Source: Candidatus Opimibacter iunctus
Lineage (GTDB): Bacteria > Bacteroidota > Bacteroidia > Chitinophagales > Saprospiraceae
Reading direction: 5' to 3'
DNA length: 64,000 bases
Assembly (NCBI GenBank): GCA_016716665.1
Contig: JADJVH010000013.1
Coordinates: forward strand, 97,660 to 161,659
Shown: one piece after another, positions 63,051-64,000 of the stretch
Layout of the letters: every line of letters starts with the position of its first letter
Position numbering within the stretch: position 1 is the first letter of the stretch
The notes under the pieces: model-generated
Told to the model about the DNA's origin: nothing
Databases searched by the model: none
The model's input: only the letters and a program-made list of their open reading frames with translations
Made by a program: the position numbers and the translations under genes

Positions 63051-64000
63051 CTAGTTTTTCGTCCGTATTCGCTGGATTAGTCCGTCCAGGTCTGTTTCGG
63101 TAAAGACCAGCACATCACGCGGTTTACTGCCTTCAGCCGGACCCACGATGCCCACTGCCTGCAGTTGGTCCATGATACGTCCTGCCCTGTTATACCCCGA
63201 GTTTCAACCTTCGCTGGATCATTGAAGTGCTACCATGCTGGTTTTGAATCACTAACCGGGCGGCATCTTCAAACATATCATCCAGTTCGGCATAAGTCAT
63301 GCCATCACCACCTTGTATTTGTTCATCATCACCCACATATTCAGGCAGATAATATGGTTCAGGATATCCTCTTTGATCTGATATGTGATTGATGACGGCT
63401 TCTACTTCAGGGGTGTCTACAAAGGCACATTGCAATCGAATCATGTTACTGCCTATGGAAAGAGCATATCACCTTGTCCTATTGAGTTGTCAGCGCCACC
63501 CATGTCAGGATGGTCCGGCTATCTACTTTAGGCCACTTTATAAGCAAGCCTTGCCGGGAAATTAGCCTTGATTACACCAGTGATGATATTTACAGATGGA
63601 CGTTGTGTGGCAATGATCAGGTGGATACCAACTGCGCGGGCCAATTGTGCAAGGCGGGCAATCGGCATCTCTACTTCTTTGCCTGCTGTCATGATCAGGT
63701 CAGCAAACTCATCAATCACCAGGACGATAAATGGCATAAAGCGGTGTCCTTTCAATGGATTGAGCTGGCGGTTGACAAATTTTTCGTTGTATTCCTTCAG
63801 GTTACGGGAGTGAGCTTTCTTGAGCAGGTCATACCGGTCATCCATCTCCATACAGAGCGAATTGAGGGTATAGATGACCTTCTTGGTTTCCGTCACGATC
63901 GGTTCTTTCTGATCAGGAAGGAAAGCGAGGAAGTGATTTTCAAGTTTGGCGTATGGAAACAATTCGACTTTCTTAGGATCGATCAATACCAGCTTAAGTT
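63051..64000 (-). CDS. ftsK: DNA translocase FtsK, C-terminal part (partial, several frameshifts)
   Basis: The gene enters from the right edge. The motor domain shows LVLIDPKKVELFPYAKLENHFLAFL, FIVLVIDEFADLIMTAGKEVE (Walker B) and LIIATQRPSVNIITGVIKANFP; the C-terminal gamma domain shows ARLVIQNQHGSTSMIQRRLKLG, which reads KOPS-like sites, and the gene ends at the TAG 63051-63053. At least four indels break the frame: two bases near 63535, one near 63506, one near 63454 and an extra C in C4 63196-63199. Restoring them gives VDSRTILDMGGADN and YNRAGRIMDQLQAVGIVGPAEG. Indel density rises toward the contig edge. Confidence 0.88.

Overview
This window is a piece of a Bacteroidota genome, most likely from the Saprospiria or a close gliding relative; the class is inference. 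The evidence is the type IX secretion (T9SS) and gliding core gldKLMN behind a PorP/SprF-family gene, a PorX response regulator, a PorD-type (DUF4835) gene, cargo proteins with T9SS C-terminal signals, the fabH-efp-accB-accC and bamD-omega-coaBC-DUF4835 gene orders typical of the phylum, and recurrent Bacteroidota -7 promoter elements of the form TAnnTTTG. By eye the base composition is mid-40s % GC. No phage, plasmid, insertion sequence or CRISPR array is visible.

Layout. 0-5.5 kb: a truncated propeller sensor, an O-methyltransferase with a DMT exporter, a peroxiredoxin, the N-degron pair clpS-aat, and serA. 5.5-12 kb: recG, rbfA, ppx with two envelope genes, and an MBL hydrolase. 12-18 kb: porP-like gene and gldKLMN, closed by a strong terminator. 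18-24 kb: three overlapping glycosyltransferase genes that look like a polyprenyl-phosphate-mannose pathway, a beta-helix lipoprotein and a UMF1-type MFS transporter. 25-31 kb: rimK, a lipoprotein methyltransferase, and relA/spoT-fur-purA. 31-35.6 kb: tRNA-Leu(UAG), tig-clpP-clpX and truA. 35.6-41.6 kb: glyA, an HD phosphohydrolase, porX and tatC. 41.7-47 kb: two T9SS type-B cargo proteins, one about 1,280 residues with many repeats. 47-55 kb: hutI, a thioredoxin-SPOR fusion, fabH-efp-accB-accC and an MsbA-like ABC exporter. 55-64 kb: a T9SS type-A cargo, a PLP enzyme, purN, DUF4835/porD, coaBC, omega, bamD, GH3, lolA and the C-terminal part of ftsK.

Two patterns are not explained by ordinary annotation. 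First, at least six intergenic loci carry degenerate tandem arrays with 7-nt (sometimes 8-nt) periods. In five cases the array contains or touches the stop codon of the neighbouring gene, with the stop triplet forming part of a repeat unit. Each locus has its own unit sequence, but a TGAARAR-type heptad family recurs at three loci. Second, eight genes (gldK, purA, truA, glyA, the HD gene, the large cargo gene, the ABC exporter and ftsK) carry single-base indels, mostly in homopolymers and some compensating. These look like consensus sequencing errors, concentrated at 35-36 kb and at the right edge, although gene decay cannot be excluded for truA.

Secretion genes are spread over the window: the membrane complex at 13-18 kb, the regulator porX at 38.6 kb, DUF4835 at 57.5 kb, and cargo at 41.8, 43-47 and 54.9 kb. 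Protein quality control is also well represented: peroxiredoxin, ClpS and Aat feed substrates to the ClpXP machinery encoded with trigger factor at 31-35 kb.
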